Below, piece by piece: positions 40,686 through 50,355 of a DNA stretch of 64,000 nucleotides; the stretch's first letter is position 1; each line of letters starts with the position of its first letter. The translations under genes were made by a program, and so were the position numbers. The notes beneath the pieces were generated by a model, which worked only from the letters and a program-made list of their open reading frames with translations, had not been told where the DNA came from and did no database searches. The DNA comes from Mycobacterium sp. D16Q13 (GTDB lineage: Bacteria > Actinomycetota > Actinomycetes > Mycobacteriales > Mycobacteriaceae): assembly GCF_002013375.1 (NCBI RefSeq), contig NZ_MAEW01000001.1, forward strand, positions 310,001 to 374,000, read 5' to 3'.

Positions 40686-42085
40686 CAGGTCGCGGCCTCG
40701 GTGCGGTCAACCAACTCGGTGACGCGTGCGACCACGGCCGCGACATCTTCGTCGGTGCGCGCCTCCACATTGAGACGCAGCAGCGGCTCGGTATTCGAGG
40801 TACGCAGGTTGAACCACGTCCCGGTGCCGATGTCGACGGTGACACCATCGAGGTGGTCGATCGAAACTATTTGTGTGCCAAATGACTTCAGCACCTCATC
40901 GATACATGCCTTGGCATTCGAAACGCGGAAGTTGATCTCGCCGGAGGACGCGTACCGCTCGTAGTCGGACATGAGATCCGACAGCGGCCGGTCCTGCTCA
41001 CCCAGAGCCGCCAGCACGTGCAGCGCCGCCAGCATGCCGGAGTCGGCTCCCCAGAAGTCGCGGAAGTAGTAGTGCGCGGAGTGCTCACCGCCGAAGATCG
41101 CCCCCGTCTCGGCCATCAACGCCTTGATAAACGAGTGGCCCACCCGGGACCGCACTGGTGTTCCCCCGTGCTCGACGACGAGCTCGGGGACGGCACGCGA
41201 GGTGATCAGGTTATGGATGACGGTGCCACCGATTTCCCGCTCCAGCTCTCGGCGCGCTACCAAAGCAGTTACCGCAGAGGGAGATACGGCCCGCCCGCGC
41301 TCATCGACCACAAAGCACCGATCGGCGTCGCCATCGAAGGCCAGCCCGATGTCGGCCCCTTCGGAAAGGACGAAGGCTTGTAGATCACGCAGGTTCTCGG
41401 GATCGAGCGGATTGGCTTCGTGGTTGGGAAAATTACCGTCCAACTCGAAGTACAACGGCGCGAGCGCGATCGACGCAATAGGACCCAACACCGCCGGGGT
41501 CGTATGCCCTGCCATCCCGTTTCCGGCATCCACTGCCACCCGGAGCGGGCGCGTTCCGCTCAACTGAACCAGTGACCGCAGGAAATCGCCGTACTCGGCG
41601 AGGACATCGCGCTCGGAGACGCTGCCCACTGGACCGTCATGCACCGGCACACCGTTGATCAGCTCATCACTGATGATGGACAGGCCGGTGTCCTTGCCCA
41701 CGGGCTTGGCACCCGCGCGGCATAGCTTGATTCCGTTGTAGGCGGCCGGATTGTGACTGGCGGTGAACATGGCCCCCGGGCAGTCCAACAACCCCGAAGC
41801 GAAATACAGCTGGTCGGTGGATGCCAGCCCGATCAGCACGACGTCGACACCCTGTGCGGTAACACCCTCGGTGAACGCCTGCGCCAGACCGGGCGACGAG
41901 TCCCGCATATCGCGACCGACCACGATCCGCAGCGGTGTACCGGCGTCCGCCCCCTCGGCCTTGACCAGCCGCGCGAACGAGGAACCCACGTCGAAGACAA
42001 AAGACTCGTCGATCTGCTCGCCCAGGAGACCACGGACGTCGTACGCCTTGATGACTGCGTGGACAGCGTCGGCGGACCGGGCCAT
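40685..42085 (-). CDS. manB: Phosphomannomutase/phosphoglucomutase
   Basis: The protein has 466 residues. The phosphoserine loop is TASHNPAAYNGIKL, the magnesium loop DGDADRCFVVDE, the sugar-binding loop GGEHSAHYYFRD and the phosphate-binding loop RTSNTEPLLRLNVEA. It converts mannose 6-phosphate to mannose 1-phosphate for GDP-mannose. It matches Rv3257c, which is named pmmA or manB in different annotations. It heads the operon with the TobH-type gene and manA. Confidence 0.94.
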   Translation of the reverse strand: MARSADAVHAVIKAYDVRGLLGEQIDESFVFDVGSSFARLVKAEGADAGTPLRIVVGRDMRDSSPGLAQAFTEGVTAQGVDVVLIGLASTDQLYFASGLLDCPGAMFTASHNPAAYNGIKLCRAGAKPVGKDTGLSIISDELINGVPVHDGPVGSVSERDVLAEYGDFLRSLVQLSGTRPLRVAVDAGNGMAGHTTPAVLGPIASIALAPLYFELDGNFPNHEANPLDPENLRDLQAFVLSEGADIGLAFDGDADRCFVVDERGRAVSPSAVTALVARRELEREIGGTVIHNLITSRAVPELVVEHGGTPVRSRVGHSFIKALMAETGAIFGGEHSAHYYFRDFWGADSGMLAALHVLAALGEQDRPLSDLMSDYERYASSGEINFRVSNAKACIDEVLKSFGTQIVSIDHLDGVTVDIGTGTWFNLRTSNTEPLLRLNVEARTDEDVAAVVARVTELVDRTEAAT

Positions 42086-42229
42086 GACGAGAGTGCTCCT
42101 ATTGATCTATCGAGAGAGGGGGACGTTAGGTGTCGCTGGCCAGCCTAGTGGTCGGCGAGTATCCAACGTGAACGTCCGGCGAGAGGCTACAGAATGTCAT
42201 CGGGCCGAGCCGAAACTACCTGATCAGAG

Positions 42230-42640
42230 TTACTCGGCTGGATCAGGCAGAACGCGCAGGTGCCCACGGCGCCGCCCGACCGGAGCCGGATGCACGGGCC
42301 TGGGGGCAGCGGAGGTGGCGGGCGATCCCATATCGAGTGCCGGCTCGCTGAATCCAGCAGCGGCCACCCGGACACCGGCAGGTTCCCGCACCGCGTCGGC
42401 CAGGGCGACCAGGTCGTCATCCTCGGGATTCGACGGCAAGGGGCCGTTGTACCGGACGAGCTCCCACCCACGGGGCGCGGTGATCCGGCTCGCGTGCTGC
42501 GCGCACAGATCCCACGAATGCGGCTCGCTGGACGTGGCCAGCGGCCCGACCACGGCCGTCGAATCCGCGTAGACGAACGTCAACGTCGCCACGGCGGGAC
42601 TCGGGCACCCGGGCCGACAGCAACGACGGGGGGCTCTCAC
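42230..42640 (-). CDS. DUF3499-family protein, Rv3258c type
   Basis: The protein has 136 residues from GTG 42640. It begins VRAPRRCCRPGCPSPAVATLTFVYADSTAVVGPL and continues EPHSWDLCAQHASRITAPRGWELVR. Paired cysteines (RCCRPGC) and CAQH suggest a metal-binding site. This matches Rv3258c. A TTG at 42664 could extend it by eight residues, but no SD favours it. Function is unknown. Confidence 0.85.
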   Translation of the reverse strand: MRAPRRCCRPGCPSPAVATLTFVYADSTAVVGPLATSSEPHSWDLCAQHASRITAPRGWELVRYNGPLPSNPEDDDLVALADAVREPAGVRVAAAGFSEPALDMGSPATSAAPRPVHPAPVGRRRGHLRVLPDPAE

Positions 42641-42792
42641 AAACGTTGAGGCTAGCGTGCGCAAACACGTTCCGACCCGCAGACACGCGCTGTGAACCGA
42701 CCGAGACCCTCCGGTGATCGGGCAGAGACCCCGGGGTGACCGGCTCGTTGCGATTCGCCAGCCACAGCAGCCACACCGTTACCATTTCTCGT

Positions 42793-43293
42793 ATGTCACG
42801 TGACGGACGGCGCGGCGGCTCGGCTAGCGGGTCGAGCTCGCAGGGCTCTCGAAGGGGACGCGATTTCCGCGGCCCCCTCCTACCGCCAACCGTTCCCGGC
42901 TGGCGCTCACGGGCCGAGCGTTTCGATATGGCGGTCCTGGAGGCCTACGAGCCGATCGAACGGGCGTGGCAGTCACGATTGGAGGGGCTGGATGTCGCGG
43001 TCGATGAGATTCCCCGCATCCAGCCCAAGGATCCCGAGTCTGTGCAGTGGCCGCCGGAGGTCATCGCGGACGGACCGATCCCGCTGGCAAGGCTGATTCC
43101 TGCTGGCGTGGACACCCGGGGTAACACCACCCGGGCGCGAATTGTCCTGTTCCGCAAGCCGATCGAATTACGCGCGAAGAAATCTGGAGATTTGTCGGAT
43201 CTCCTGCACGATCTACTGGTCGCGCAGGTTGCCACCCACCTGGGGGTGGAGCCGTCGGTGATCGACCCATCCATCACCGACGAGGGCGATTAA
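42793..43293 (+). CDS. Zincin-like metallopeptidase-family protein lacking HExxH, Rv3259 type
   Basis: The protein has 166 residues from ATG 42793. A glycine/serine/arginine-rich N-terminus precedes a domain that resembles the short PF06262-like zincin family (FDMAVLEAYEPIERAW, IVLFRKPIEL). Where active relatives have HExGHHFG, this protein reads LVAQVATHLGVEPSVID. The metal-binding histidines are therefore mostly missing and catalysis is doubtful. It matches Rv3259. It is divergent from the DUF3499 gene and convergent with whiB2. Confidence 0.82.
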   Translation: MSRDGRRGGSASGSSSQGSRRGRDFRGPLLPPTVPGWRSRAERFDMAVLEAYEPIERAWQSRLEGLDVAVDEIPRIQPKDPESVQWPPEVIADGPIPLARLIPAGVDTRGNTTRARIVLFRKPIELRAKKSGDLSDLLHDLLVAQVATHLGVEPSVIDPSITDEGD

Positions 43294-43322
43294 CCCGCCC
43301 TGGTCGAGCACAGAACCCGGAG

Positions 43323-43679
43323 TTAGATGATGCCCCGCTTCAGGCGGCGGCGCTCACGCTCGGACAGCCCACCCCAGATGCCGAACCGCTCGTCATTGGC
43401 CAGCGCGGACTCAAGGCACTCGTCCTTGACCTCGCAGCCCTGGCAGATGCGCTTGGCCTCGCGAGTCGACCCGCCCTTCTCAGGGAAGAACGCCTCGGGA
43501 TCGGTCTGTGCGCACAGTGCCTTCTCTTGCCACTGATCGTCAGCTACACCGATCAACGCATCAAAATCGTTCTGCACCAACGTCAGATGCGGACGTGCGG
43601 GCGGCAAGCCCGTCGCACCCGTGCCAACGCCGGAACTCAGCTCGTCGTGTACGCCAAATTCATTGCGCCCAAACAGCAT
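43323..43679 (-). CDS. whiB2: WhiB2/WhmD transcription factor
   Basis: The protein has 118 residues. The iron-sulfur cysteines are C56, C79, C82 and C88, followed by GIWGG (about 100-104) and a basic tail ERERRRLKRGII. WhiB2 (WhmD) acts in septation in mycobacteria. The start at 43679 has AGGAGG about 7 nt upstream, which supports the long N-terminus. Mtb WhiB2 is annotated shorter, and M. smegmatis WhmD is longer, like this one. Confidence 0.95.
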   Translation of the reverse strand: MLFGRNEFGVHDELSSGVGTGATGLPPARPHLTLVQNDFDALIGVADDQWQEKALCAQTDPEAFFPEKGGSTREAKRICQGCEVKDECLESALANDERFGIWGGLSERERRRLKRGII

Positions 43680-43967
43680 CGTCCCGCCTCCTCACTGTTC
43701 CTCTTGCATCCCAATACAGCTCGTAATGCCCGGTTTCGTGCCACATCGTTGTTTTCTCGGCCATTTCCATTCGAACATCTGATCGAATCTCGGTCTGCGC
43801 CTGTAACTTCCAAACTCAGCCCGAGGAATGACACTGGTGTGATTACACACGTGTTCGCTGCCGGGGTCAAGCGAAGGACGAAAATTCATACCATCTGCGA
43901 CCGACAAAATCGGCGTGGCGCCCTCGTGGCGTGTCGCATCATTGCCGGCGCACTAGTCTGGGTCAGC
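43680..43967. other. Divergent whiB2-fbiA intergenic region
   Basis: About 288 bp hold the promoters of whiB2 (minus) and fbiA (plus). The plus-strand frame of fbiA is open through it, but that sequence is lower in GC and unlike FbiA. No specific -10/-35 pair or operator was identified with confidence. Confidence 0.5.
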
Positions 43968-44936
43968 GTGAAACTCACCGTCCTCGTCGGCGGCGTCGGC
44001 GGAGCACGCTTCCTGCTCGGCGTCCAGCGCTTGCTCGGATCAGACTCCAGCAAGCATCAGATAAGCGCCATCGTGAACATTGGCGACGACGCCTGGATGC
44101 ATGGCGTCAGGATCTGCCCTGACCTGGACACCTGCATGTACACCCTGGGCGGAGGCGTCGACCCCGAGCGAGGCTGGGGACACCGCGGCGAGACCTGGAA
44201 CGCCATGGAGGAGCTGGCGGCCTACGGCGCCCAGCCCGACTGGTTCTCACTCGGCGACAGGGACCTGGCCACTCACCTGATACGCAGTCAAATGCTGCGA
44301 GCCGGTTACCCGCTATCAGCGGTCACCGAAGCGTTATGCAATCGATGGCAGCCCGGAGTCCGGCTGTTACCCGCCAGCGATGACCGCTGCGAGACCCACG
44401 TGGTGATCACCGACCCCGCCGACGGACAGCAGCGTGCCATCCACTTTCAACAGTGGTGGGTACAACACCGCGCGCAGGTTCACACGCACAGCTTCGCGTT
44501 CGTCGGCGCGGACGAAGCAAAGGCCGGGCCGGGTGTTGCCGAGGCCATTGGCGAGGCCGATGTCGTCTTGCTGGCTCCGTCCAATCCGGTGGTGAGCATC
44601 GGGGCGGTACTGGCGGTCGGTGGAGTTCGCGGAGCGCTCCGCACAACCCCCGCTCCGGTCATCGGATACTCGCCGATCGTGTCGGGCAAGCCGCTCCGCG
44701 GAATGGCCGATGAATGTTTGCGCGTGATCGGTGTCGAGGTGAGCTCGCAAGGTGTCGGGGAACACTTCGGCGCCCGTTCACAGACCGGCATCCTGGATGG
44801 CTGGCTGGTCGGCGAGGGTGACGCGGCTCACATTGCGGGAGTTCAGGTACGGTCAGTTCCGCTGCTCATGACCGACCCGGACGCGACGGCGGCAATGGTG
44901 CGTGCGGGACTTGACCTGGCCGGAGTTACCCTATGA
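43968..44936 (+). CDS. fbiA: 2-phospho-L-lactate/PEP transferase FbiA (F420 biosynthesis)
   Basis: The protein has 322 residues from GTG 43968. It starts [18 protein letters not shown], with the CofD-family motifs [24 protein letters not shown] and [16 protein letters not shown]. It transfers the phospholactate or phosphoenolpyruvate moiety to the deazaflavin FO, giving (dehydro-)F420-0. The frame is open to 43527, but that part is antisense to whiB2. The fbiB start overlaps the stop by 4 nt. It matches Rv3261. Confidence 0.95.
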   Translation: MKLTVLVGGVGGARFLLGVQRLLGSDSSKHQISAIVNIGDDAWMHGVRICPDLDTCMYTLGGGVDPERGWGHRGETWNAMEELAAYGAQPDWFSLGDRDLATHLIRSQMLRAGYPLSAVTEALCNRWQPGVRLLPASDDRCETHVVITDPADGQQRAIHFQQWWVQHRAQVHTHSFAFVGADEAKAGPGVAEAIGEADVVLLAPSNPVVSIGAVLAVGGVRGALRTTPAPVIGYSPIVSGKPLRGMADECLRVIGVEVSSQGVGEHFGARSQTGILDGWLVGEGDAAHIAGVQVRSVPLLMTDPDATAAMVRAGLDLAGVTL

Positions 44937-46309
44937 CCTTAGCTGTGGATTCCCCTGCACCGGAACATGGTTCAGCGGCTCCGGTAGAGATCTTACCCGT
45001 TCCGGGCCTGCCCGAGTTCCGCCCTGGTGACGACATCGCCGGGGCCATCGCCGAGTCAGCGCCGTGGGTCCGCGACGGCGATGTGATCGTGATCACCAGC
45101 AAGATCATCTCGAAGGCCGAGGGCCGAATCGTCGCCGCGCCCACCGACCCCGAGGCTCGAGACGCCTTACGGCGCAAATTGATCGACTCCGAATCGGTCC
45201 GCGTGCTGGCCCGCAAGGGCAAGACGCTGATCACCGAGAACACCATTGGCATCGTGCAGGCCGCGGCCGGAATCGACGCATCCAATGTGGATACTGCCGA
45301 ACTCGTGCTGCTTCCCGTTGACCCCGATGCCAGCGCGACCGCGGTGCGGGCCGCACTGTCGCGCCAGCTGGGCGTGAACGTAGCGGTGGTGATCACCGAC
45401 ACCATGGGCCGGGCCTGGCGCAACGGCCAGACCGATGCGGCCATCGGATCTTCCGGCATCTCCGTCCTCTACGGCTACGCCGGTGCAAAAGATAAGCACG
45501 GTAACGAACTTCAGGTGACCGAGGTGGCCATCGTCGATGAGATCGCCGCTGCCGCCGACCTTGTCAAGGGCAAGCTCACCGACGTGCCCGTCGCGGTGGT
45601 GCGCGGCCTGGCGGTGTCCGATGACGGCAGCGCAGCCCGCGATCTCCAGCGCTCGGGCCCGGACGACCTGTTCTGGCTCGGCACCGCGGAGGCCTTGGAG
45701 CAGGGGCGCCGCGATGCGGTGCTGGTGCGCCGCTCCATCCGGCAATTCGCCGACATCGCAGTCGATCCCGACCTGCTACGCGAGGCCATCGGCGAGGCGC
45801 TGACTGCGCCCGCGCCGCATCACACCCACCCGGTGCGATTCGTGTGGGTGCGGGATCTGACGAGACGACGTGCACTGCTGGACGCCATGAAGGAGGCGTG
45901 GGCCGTCGACCTCAGCGGGGACGGTCGCACCCCCGAGTCCGTGGAGAAGCGGGTAGCACGCGGACAGATCCTCTATGACGCGCCCGAGGTCGTGATTCCA
46001 TTCCTAGTACCCGACGGCGCACATGACTATCCCGACGAGCGCCGGAATGCGGCGGAACGCACCATGTTCACTGTCGCGGTCGGTGCCGCGGTGCAGGCAC
46101 TCCTGGTGGCATTGGCCGCGCGGGGCGTGGGGAGCTGCTGGATCGGCTCCACCATCTTCGCGGCAGACGTGGTACGCAGGCAGCTCGTCTTGGACACCTC
46201 ATGGGAACCGATGGGCGCCATCGCCATTGGGTATCCCCACGGTTACCCCGACGAGGGATTGACACCACGCACTCCCCTGCCGGCCGGCCAGATGCTGGTG
46301 GAGCTGTGA
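44933..46309 (+). CDS. fbiB: Bifunctional F420 glutamyl ligase FbiB
   Basis: The protein has 458 residues. The N-terminal CofE-type gamma-glutamyl ligase domain covers about residues 1-250 ([41 protein letters not shown]). The C-terminal nitroreductase-fold domain covers about 260-458 ([34 protein letters not shown]). In Mtb FbiB both adds the glutamate tail and reduces dehydro-F420-0. The stop overlaps the following Nudix start by 4 nt (GTGA). It matches Rv3262. Confidence 0.95.
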   Translation: MTLAVDSPAPEHGSAAPVEILPVPGLPEFRPGDDIAGAIAESAPWVRDGDVIVITSKIISKAEGRIVAAPTDPEARDALRRKLIDSESVRVLARKGKTLITENTIGIVQAAAGIDASNVDTAELVLLPVDPDASATAVRAALSRQLGVNVAVVITDTMGRAWRNGQTDAAIGSSGISVLYGYAGAKDKHGNELQVTEVAIVDEIAAAADLVKGKLTDVPVAVVRGLAVSDDGSAARDLQRSGPDDLFWLGTAEALEQGRRDAVLVRRSIRQFADIAVDPDLLREAIGEALTAPAPHHTHPVRFVWVRDLTRRRALLDAMKEAWAVDLSGDGRTPESVEKRVARGQILYDAPEVVIPFLVPDGAHDYPDERRNAAERTMFTVAVGAAVQALLVALAARGVGSCWIGSTIFAADVVRRQLVLDTSWEPMGAIAIGYPHGYPDEGLTPRTPLPAGQMLVEL

Positions 46310-46848
46310 CCGGACTGCGCGAGTCTGCCGTCGAGCTGCTCTCCTTGTGGGAGGCGCCCGATGCGGAGCAGGACAGCCTCCGGCATTCGGTGCTGGCATT
46401 CCTCGACGCCAACCCGGACGCCTGCCGCCGCCGCAGTGCCGCCGGCCATATCACCGCCTCGGCGCTGGTGGTCAATCACGACGGATCGCAGGCGCTACTG
46501 ACCCTGCATCCTCGCGTCGGTAAGTGGCTGCAGCTGGGCGGCCACTGCGAGGAGGAAGACTCCACGATCCGGGACGCCGCCCTGCGCGAGGCCACCGAGG
46601 AGTCCGGGATCGCGAATCTGACTCTGGCATCGAATCTTCTTGGAATACACGTACATCCGATCACGTGCTCGCTGGGTGTGCCGACGCGCCATCTCGACCT
46701 GCAGTTCTTGGCTCATGCACCCGAAGGCGCTCAGATCACCGTCAGCGACGAATCACTCGACCTGCGCTGGTGGCCCATCGATCAGATTCCGGATGAAGAC
46801 CACTCGGTCGTCGTATTGGCCCAACGGGCGCGGGCACGTCTGCGCTGA
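46306..46848 (+). CDS. Nudix hydrolase coupled to the F420 operon
   Basis: The protein has 180 residues from GTG 46306, overlapping the fbiB stop by 4 nt. The Nudix box [25 protein letters not shown] is recognisable but has one extra residue between the first glycines and the REATEESG helix, as in an actinobacterial GGHC subfamily. The substrate is unknown. Translational coupling to fbiB suggests a link to F420 or its guanylated precursor, but that is inference. The Mtb position holds Rv3263, a methylase, instead. Confidence 0.88.
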   Translation: MTGLRESAVELLSLWEAPDAEQDSLRHSVLAFLDANPDACRRRSAAGHITASALVVNHDGSQALLTLHPRVGKWLQLGGHCEEEDSTIRDAALREATEESGIANLTLASNLLGIHVHPITCSLGVPTRHLDLQFLAHAPEGAQITVSDESLDLRWWPIDQIPDEDHSVVVLAQRARARLR

Positions 46849-46953
46849 GCGCGCGACCCAAGCTCCGCGAAGTCAGGTAGTGCATTACGCGCGTCTCGCG
46901 ACATCGACGGTCGTATCGTGCCCTCATCAGCGGTTATTTGGTGAGGTGCACGC

Positions 46954-48309
46954 ATGGAAATCAAGATTGAGACGCCCTTTGGCGCCACCGCGAAGATAGC
47001 GAAAGACAATCCGGGGCGATCCCCCGGCGAGGTCGAGCCACAACAGACGTTCACGCTCGGCAACCTGCGACCGCCAATCCGGGCACTCCTGGTGCTCCGC
47101 GTGGCCGCCGACGGCGCGATCGTCATGTGGCTGGCCATCTGGAACGCCACGCTGACCCAGAACGCGTGGGACCTACTGGGGACGGCACTGCTCCTCGCCA
47201 TCGGCATTACCTGCGCACTGGCGATCGGGGCAATGCTCAAGTACAGGCACAGCTCAGTGCTCACCACACTCGTCAGCCAGGTCTTCGTGGTGTGCCTTGC
47301 CACCTATGTGTGGCTGCTCGACCTGCGCAGTCCGGCCAGCCAGATCTGGGGCATCACGGGAATCGCGTTGGCGCTGGGCGCTATTGCCTTGTGCTGGGTG
47401 TTGCATCTAAGCCGGTACGCGGTGGGCGCCCTCACCAGAACCGGCATCGCCATCGTCGCACTCTTTCCCCTGATTGGGTTGGTGCAGTTCTGGATTCAGA
47501 ACGAATACGTGCCACACAGTTCACTTCCCCTGATCGACGTGCAGACCGAATTGTCGCCGGTCGGCTCGACCGGCCCCATCATCCACGTCCTGGCGAAAAC
47601 CACGCTGCACAACCGTGGATCGTTCCGCGTCGACCTGCCCGCCAGCCTGACCCGCGTCGTCGTGTATCCGAAAGGCACACCCACGGAGCCCCCTACGCCG
47701 GAGACCGTAGCCGCGCACCTGAATGCACTCGGGAGTCAGTTCGGCGACTACCGCGAGACTCCGGCGATGCCCGCCGACGCACACCTGATCTATGCCGGTG
47801 CGGCCGGCTCGTCCGGCGGGGCGTTCCTGGCTCCCGGATCGACGAGCCAGGGCACCTCCATCATCGACATCGATTCGCGGACCGTCCGGTTGGCGGTCAT
47901 GAAGGTCACCATGATCGCGGTCACCCACCGGTCGGTGAAGGAAACACGCACCTGCTACTCCCCTCAGGTGGCACTCGGCCAGGATGTCATCGGGTTCCTG
48001 CGCGAATCAACCGTCGTCCACGATTTCTTGGGCGGTAAGGCGTTGTGTACCGAAACCCAGTTCGCATCCCGTGGTGTCATCGAGGAACTGGTTTCCGATC
48101 ACCCCGTATTACGGATCTTCACGATGGTGCAGGCCGCTGGAGCGACCACACCGATACTGTTGCCGTTCTTCGGCACCCATGACTCGCTGGAGAATCCGCT
48201 GTCAAGCACGAAAGCGTCAACGATCATCGAGAACGCCAACCCCTCAGGCATATTCGGATCCTCGGCCGAATACGCACCATCCGACGCCGACCTGCGGCCG
48301 GGCGCTTAG
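46954..48309 (+). CDS. Hypothetical five-TM protein with large C-terminal domain
   Basis: This 451-residue protein is not recognised. A cytoplasmic-looking N-terminus of about 40 residues precedes five hydrophobic spans (about 44-64, 72-95, 103-124, 132-151 and 161-180). A polar C-terminal part of about 270 residues follows, with cysteines in RTCYSP and ALCTETQ. GGTGAGGTG precedes the ATG. It shares TTAG with the convergent guanylyltransferase gene end. It is not in the Mtb order at this place. Confidence 0.75.
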   Translation: MEIKIETPFGATAKIAKDNPGRSPGEVEPQQTFTLGNLRPPIRALLVLRVAADGAIVMWLAIWNATLTQNAWDLLGTALLLAIGITCALAIGAMLKYRHSSVLTTLVSQVFVVCLATYVWLLDLRSPASQIWGITGIALALGAIALCWVLHLSRYAVGALTRTGIAIVALFPLIGLVQFWIQNEYVPHSSLPLIDVQTELSPVGSTGPIIHVLAKTTLHNRGSFRVDLPASLTRVVVYPKGTPTEPPTPETVAAHLNALGSQFGDYRETPAMPADAHLIYAGAAGSSGGAFLAPGSTSQGTSIIDIDSRTVRLAVMKVTMIAVTHRSVKETRTCYSPQVALGQDVIGFLRESTVVHDFLGGKALCTETQFASRGVIEELVSDHPVLRIFTMVQAAGATTPILLPFFGTHDSLENPLSSTKASTIIENANPSGIFGSSAEYAPSDADLRPGA

Positions 48310-49415
48310 ACGTCCGAGGAGTACCTGATGCCGCCGTCGGGAATGGTGATTCCGGGCCACACCCGGGCGCCGCGCAGCAGCTCGCACCGCGCGCCGATGT
48401 CGGCACCGTCACCGATCACGCCGTCGCGCACCAGTGCGCGCGGACCGATGCGGGCGCCAAACCCGATGATGGAACGTTCCACCACGGCGCCCGCTTCGAT
48501 GCGCGCACCGTCGAAGATCACCGCACCGTCAAGCCTTGCCCCCGGGCCGATTTCGGCTCCCCGGCCCACCACGGTGCCACCGATCACCACCGCGCCCGGT
48601 GCCACCGACGCGCCATCGTGCACCAGCGCCTCACCCGGATGTTCGGGAATCGCCGGTGACGGCGCGATGCCGCGGACCAGGTCGGCCGAGCCGCGCACGA
48701 AATCCTCGGGAGTTCCCATATCGCGCCAATAGCTGGTGTCCACAAATCCGCACACCTTGGCACCACCGCTCAGCAGTCCCGGAAAAACCTCTCGCTCAAC
48801 CGAGACCGGCCGACCAGAGGGAATCTGTTCGATTAGCTCACGCCGGAACACGTAGCATCCGGCGTTGATTTGATCGGTGGGCGGATCTTCGGTCTTCTCC
48901 AGAAACGCGGTGACACGACCATCAGAATCGGTTGGCACACAACCAAACGCGCGCGGGTCACCGACGCGCACCAGGTGCAATGTCAAGTCGGCCTGAGTCT
49001 TCTCATGGTGCGCGAGAAGATCTTTCAGATCCAGACCGGACAGCACATCGCCGTTGAAGACGAGGGCGGTGTCGTGGCGCAGATGCTCCAGCACATTCCG
49101 GATGGCCCCGCCAGTGCCCAGCGGCTCTGTCTCTGTGACATATGTGATCGACAGGCCCAGCTTGGATCCGTCACCGAATTCCGACTCGAAGACCTCGGCC
49201 TTGTAGGACGTCCCGAGCACCACGTGATCGATCCCGGCCGCCGCCACCCGCGACAACACATGTGTCAGGAATGGGAAGCCTGCGATCGGCAGCATCGGCT
49301 TGGGCGCCGAGAGGGTCAGTGGGCGCAGCCGGGTGCCCTGCCCTCCCACCAAGATGACGGCATCGGCTTTCACGGTCCCCGATTCAACACTGCCAGATAC
49401 AACACTGTCAGGCAT
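48306..49415 (-). CDS. Mannose-1-phosphate guanylyltransferase (nucleotidyltransferase with hexapeptide repeats)
   Basis: The protein has 369 residues. The nucleotide-binding motif is ILVGGQGTRLRPLTLSAPKPMLPIAG, with FNGDVLSG and the catalytic-region DPRAFGCVPTDSDGRVTAFLEKTEDP. The C-terminal left-handed beta-helix has repeats such as VIGGTVVGRGAEIGPGARLDGAVIFDG. It makes GDP-mannose or a related NDP-sugar. It matches Rv3264c. AAGGAG lies 6 nt before the ATG at 49415; the ATG at 49421 abuts the SD, so 49415 is chosen. It overlaps wbbL by 8 nt. Confidence 0.9.
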   Translation of the reverse strand: MPDSVVSGSVESGTVKADAVILVGGQGTRLRPLTLSAPKPMLPIAGFPFLTHVLSRVAAAGIDHVVLGTSYKAEVFESEFGDGSKLGLSITYVTETEPLGTGGAIRNVLEHLRHDTALVFNGDVLSGLDLKDLLAHHEKTQADLTLHLVRVGDPRAFGCVPTDSDGRVTAFLEKTEDPPTDQINAGCYVFRRELIEQIPSGRPVSVEREVFPGLLSGGAKVCGFVDTSYWRDMGTPEDFVRGSADLVRGIAPSPAIPEHPGEALVHDGASVAPGAVVIGGTVVGRGAEIGPGARLDGAVIFDGARIEAGAVVERSIIGFGARIGPRALVRDGVIGDGADIGARCELLRGARVWPGITIPDGGIRYSSDV

Positions 49416-50334
49416 TCGCATCTCCTTGCTTGTCCCGGCGCCGATTGGCGCGGACCGCCGCGCGCACCACGATCGCGGATCGAGCCGCCAGCGCGCTCCG
49501 AATGCTCCAGCGCAACGGCGCCTGCCACCAGTGTGGGTGCCGGTCGGATTGATAAATGTAGACGCTGTCGTGATGAGCGGTGAGGCTGCGTGCGGGGTCA
49601 CGTCCGGCCGCGTGCCCCTTCGCATGCACCACCTCGGCACTGGGCGCGTATACGTTCTGCCAGCCCGCGCGCGCGAGCCGGTCCCCGAGATCGACATCCT
49701 CCATGTACATGAAGTAGCGCGTGTCGAATCCGCCGATGGCGTCGAAGGCCTTGCGCCGAAGCAACAGGCACGACCCCGATAGCCAGCCGACGACGCGCTC
49801 GGACGGTTCCATCCGGTCCTGGCGGTATGCCGCGGTCCAGGGGTTGGTGGGCCATACCGATCCCAACAGCGCGTGAAGCGCGCCCCCCGTGAGGGTCGGG
49901 ACCACTCGTGCCGAGGGATACACCGAGCCGTCTGGCTCACGAATCAGCGGACCCAGTGCGCCCGCCGCGGGCCATCGCTGCGCAACCTCGAGCAGCGCGT
50001 CGATGCTTCCCGGGCCCCACTGCACATCGGGGTTCGCGATCACAATCCACTCGGCGCCGGGATCGACCTGCCCCACCCCCAGATTGGCGGCCTTCCCATA
50101 GCCGACATTGCCCCCGGTGCGGAGCAGCTCCACGTCGGGCTCCTCGGCAGCGCCTTCGGGCACTCCGTCGGTGGAACCGTTGTCGGCCATGATCACCCGC
50201 ACGGGGCGATCGGTGGCGTGGCGCAGCGTGCGCAGGAAGCGGTCGAGGTGCTCGCCGGGCGAGTACGTCACCGTCACCACGGCGAGCTGCTCGGGGGAAA
50301 CCGACGAGCCACTCGGGCGAAGGGGATCAGGCAC
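49408..50334 (-). CDS. wbbL: Rhamnosyltransferase WbbL
   Basis: The protein has 308 residues and is a GT2-family glycosyltransferase. It shows VVTVTYSPGEHLDRFLRTL, the metal/nucleotide region MADNGSTDG, IANPDVQWGPG and GWLSGSCLLLRRKAFDAIGGFDTRYFMYMEDVDL. WbbL adds L-rhamnose to decaprenyl-PP-GlcNAc, making the arabinogalactan-peptidoglycan linker. It starts with GTG at 50334 and lies between rmlD and the guanylyltransferase gene. It matches Rv3265c. Confidence 0.94.
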   Translation of the reverse strand: MPDPLRPSGSSVSPEQLAVVTVTYSPGEHLDRFLRTLRHATDRPVRVIMADNGSTDGVPEGAAEEPDVELLRTGGNVGYGKAANLGVGQVDPGAEWIVIANPDVQWGPGSIDALLEVAQRWPAAGALGPLIREPDGSVYPSARVVPTLTGGALHALLGSVWPTNPWTAAYRQDRMEPSERVVGWLSGSCLLLRRKAFDAIGGFDTRYFMYMEDVDLGDRLARAGWQNVYAPSAEVVHAKGHAAGRDPARSLTAHHDSVYIYQSDRHPHWWQAPLRWSIRSALAARSAIVVRAAVRANRRRDKQGDANA

Positions 50335-50355
50335 GGTGCTTGAGGGTACCTACTC

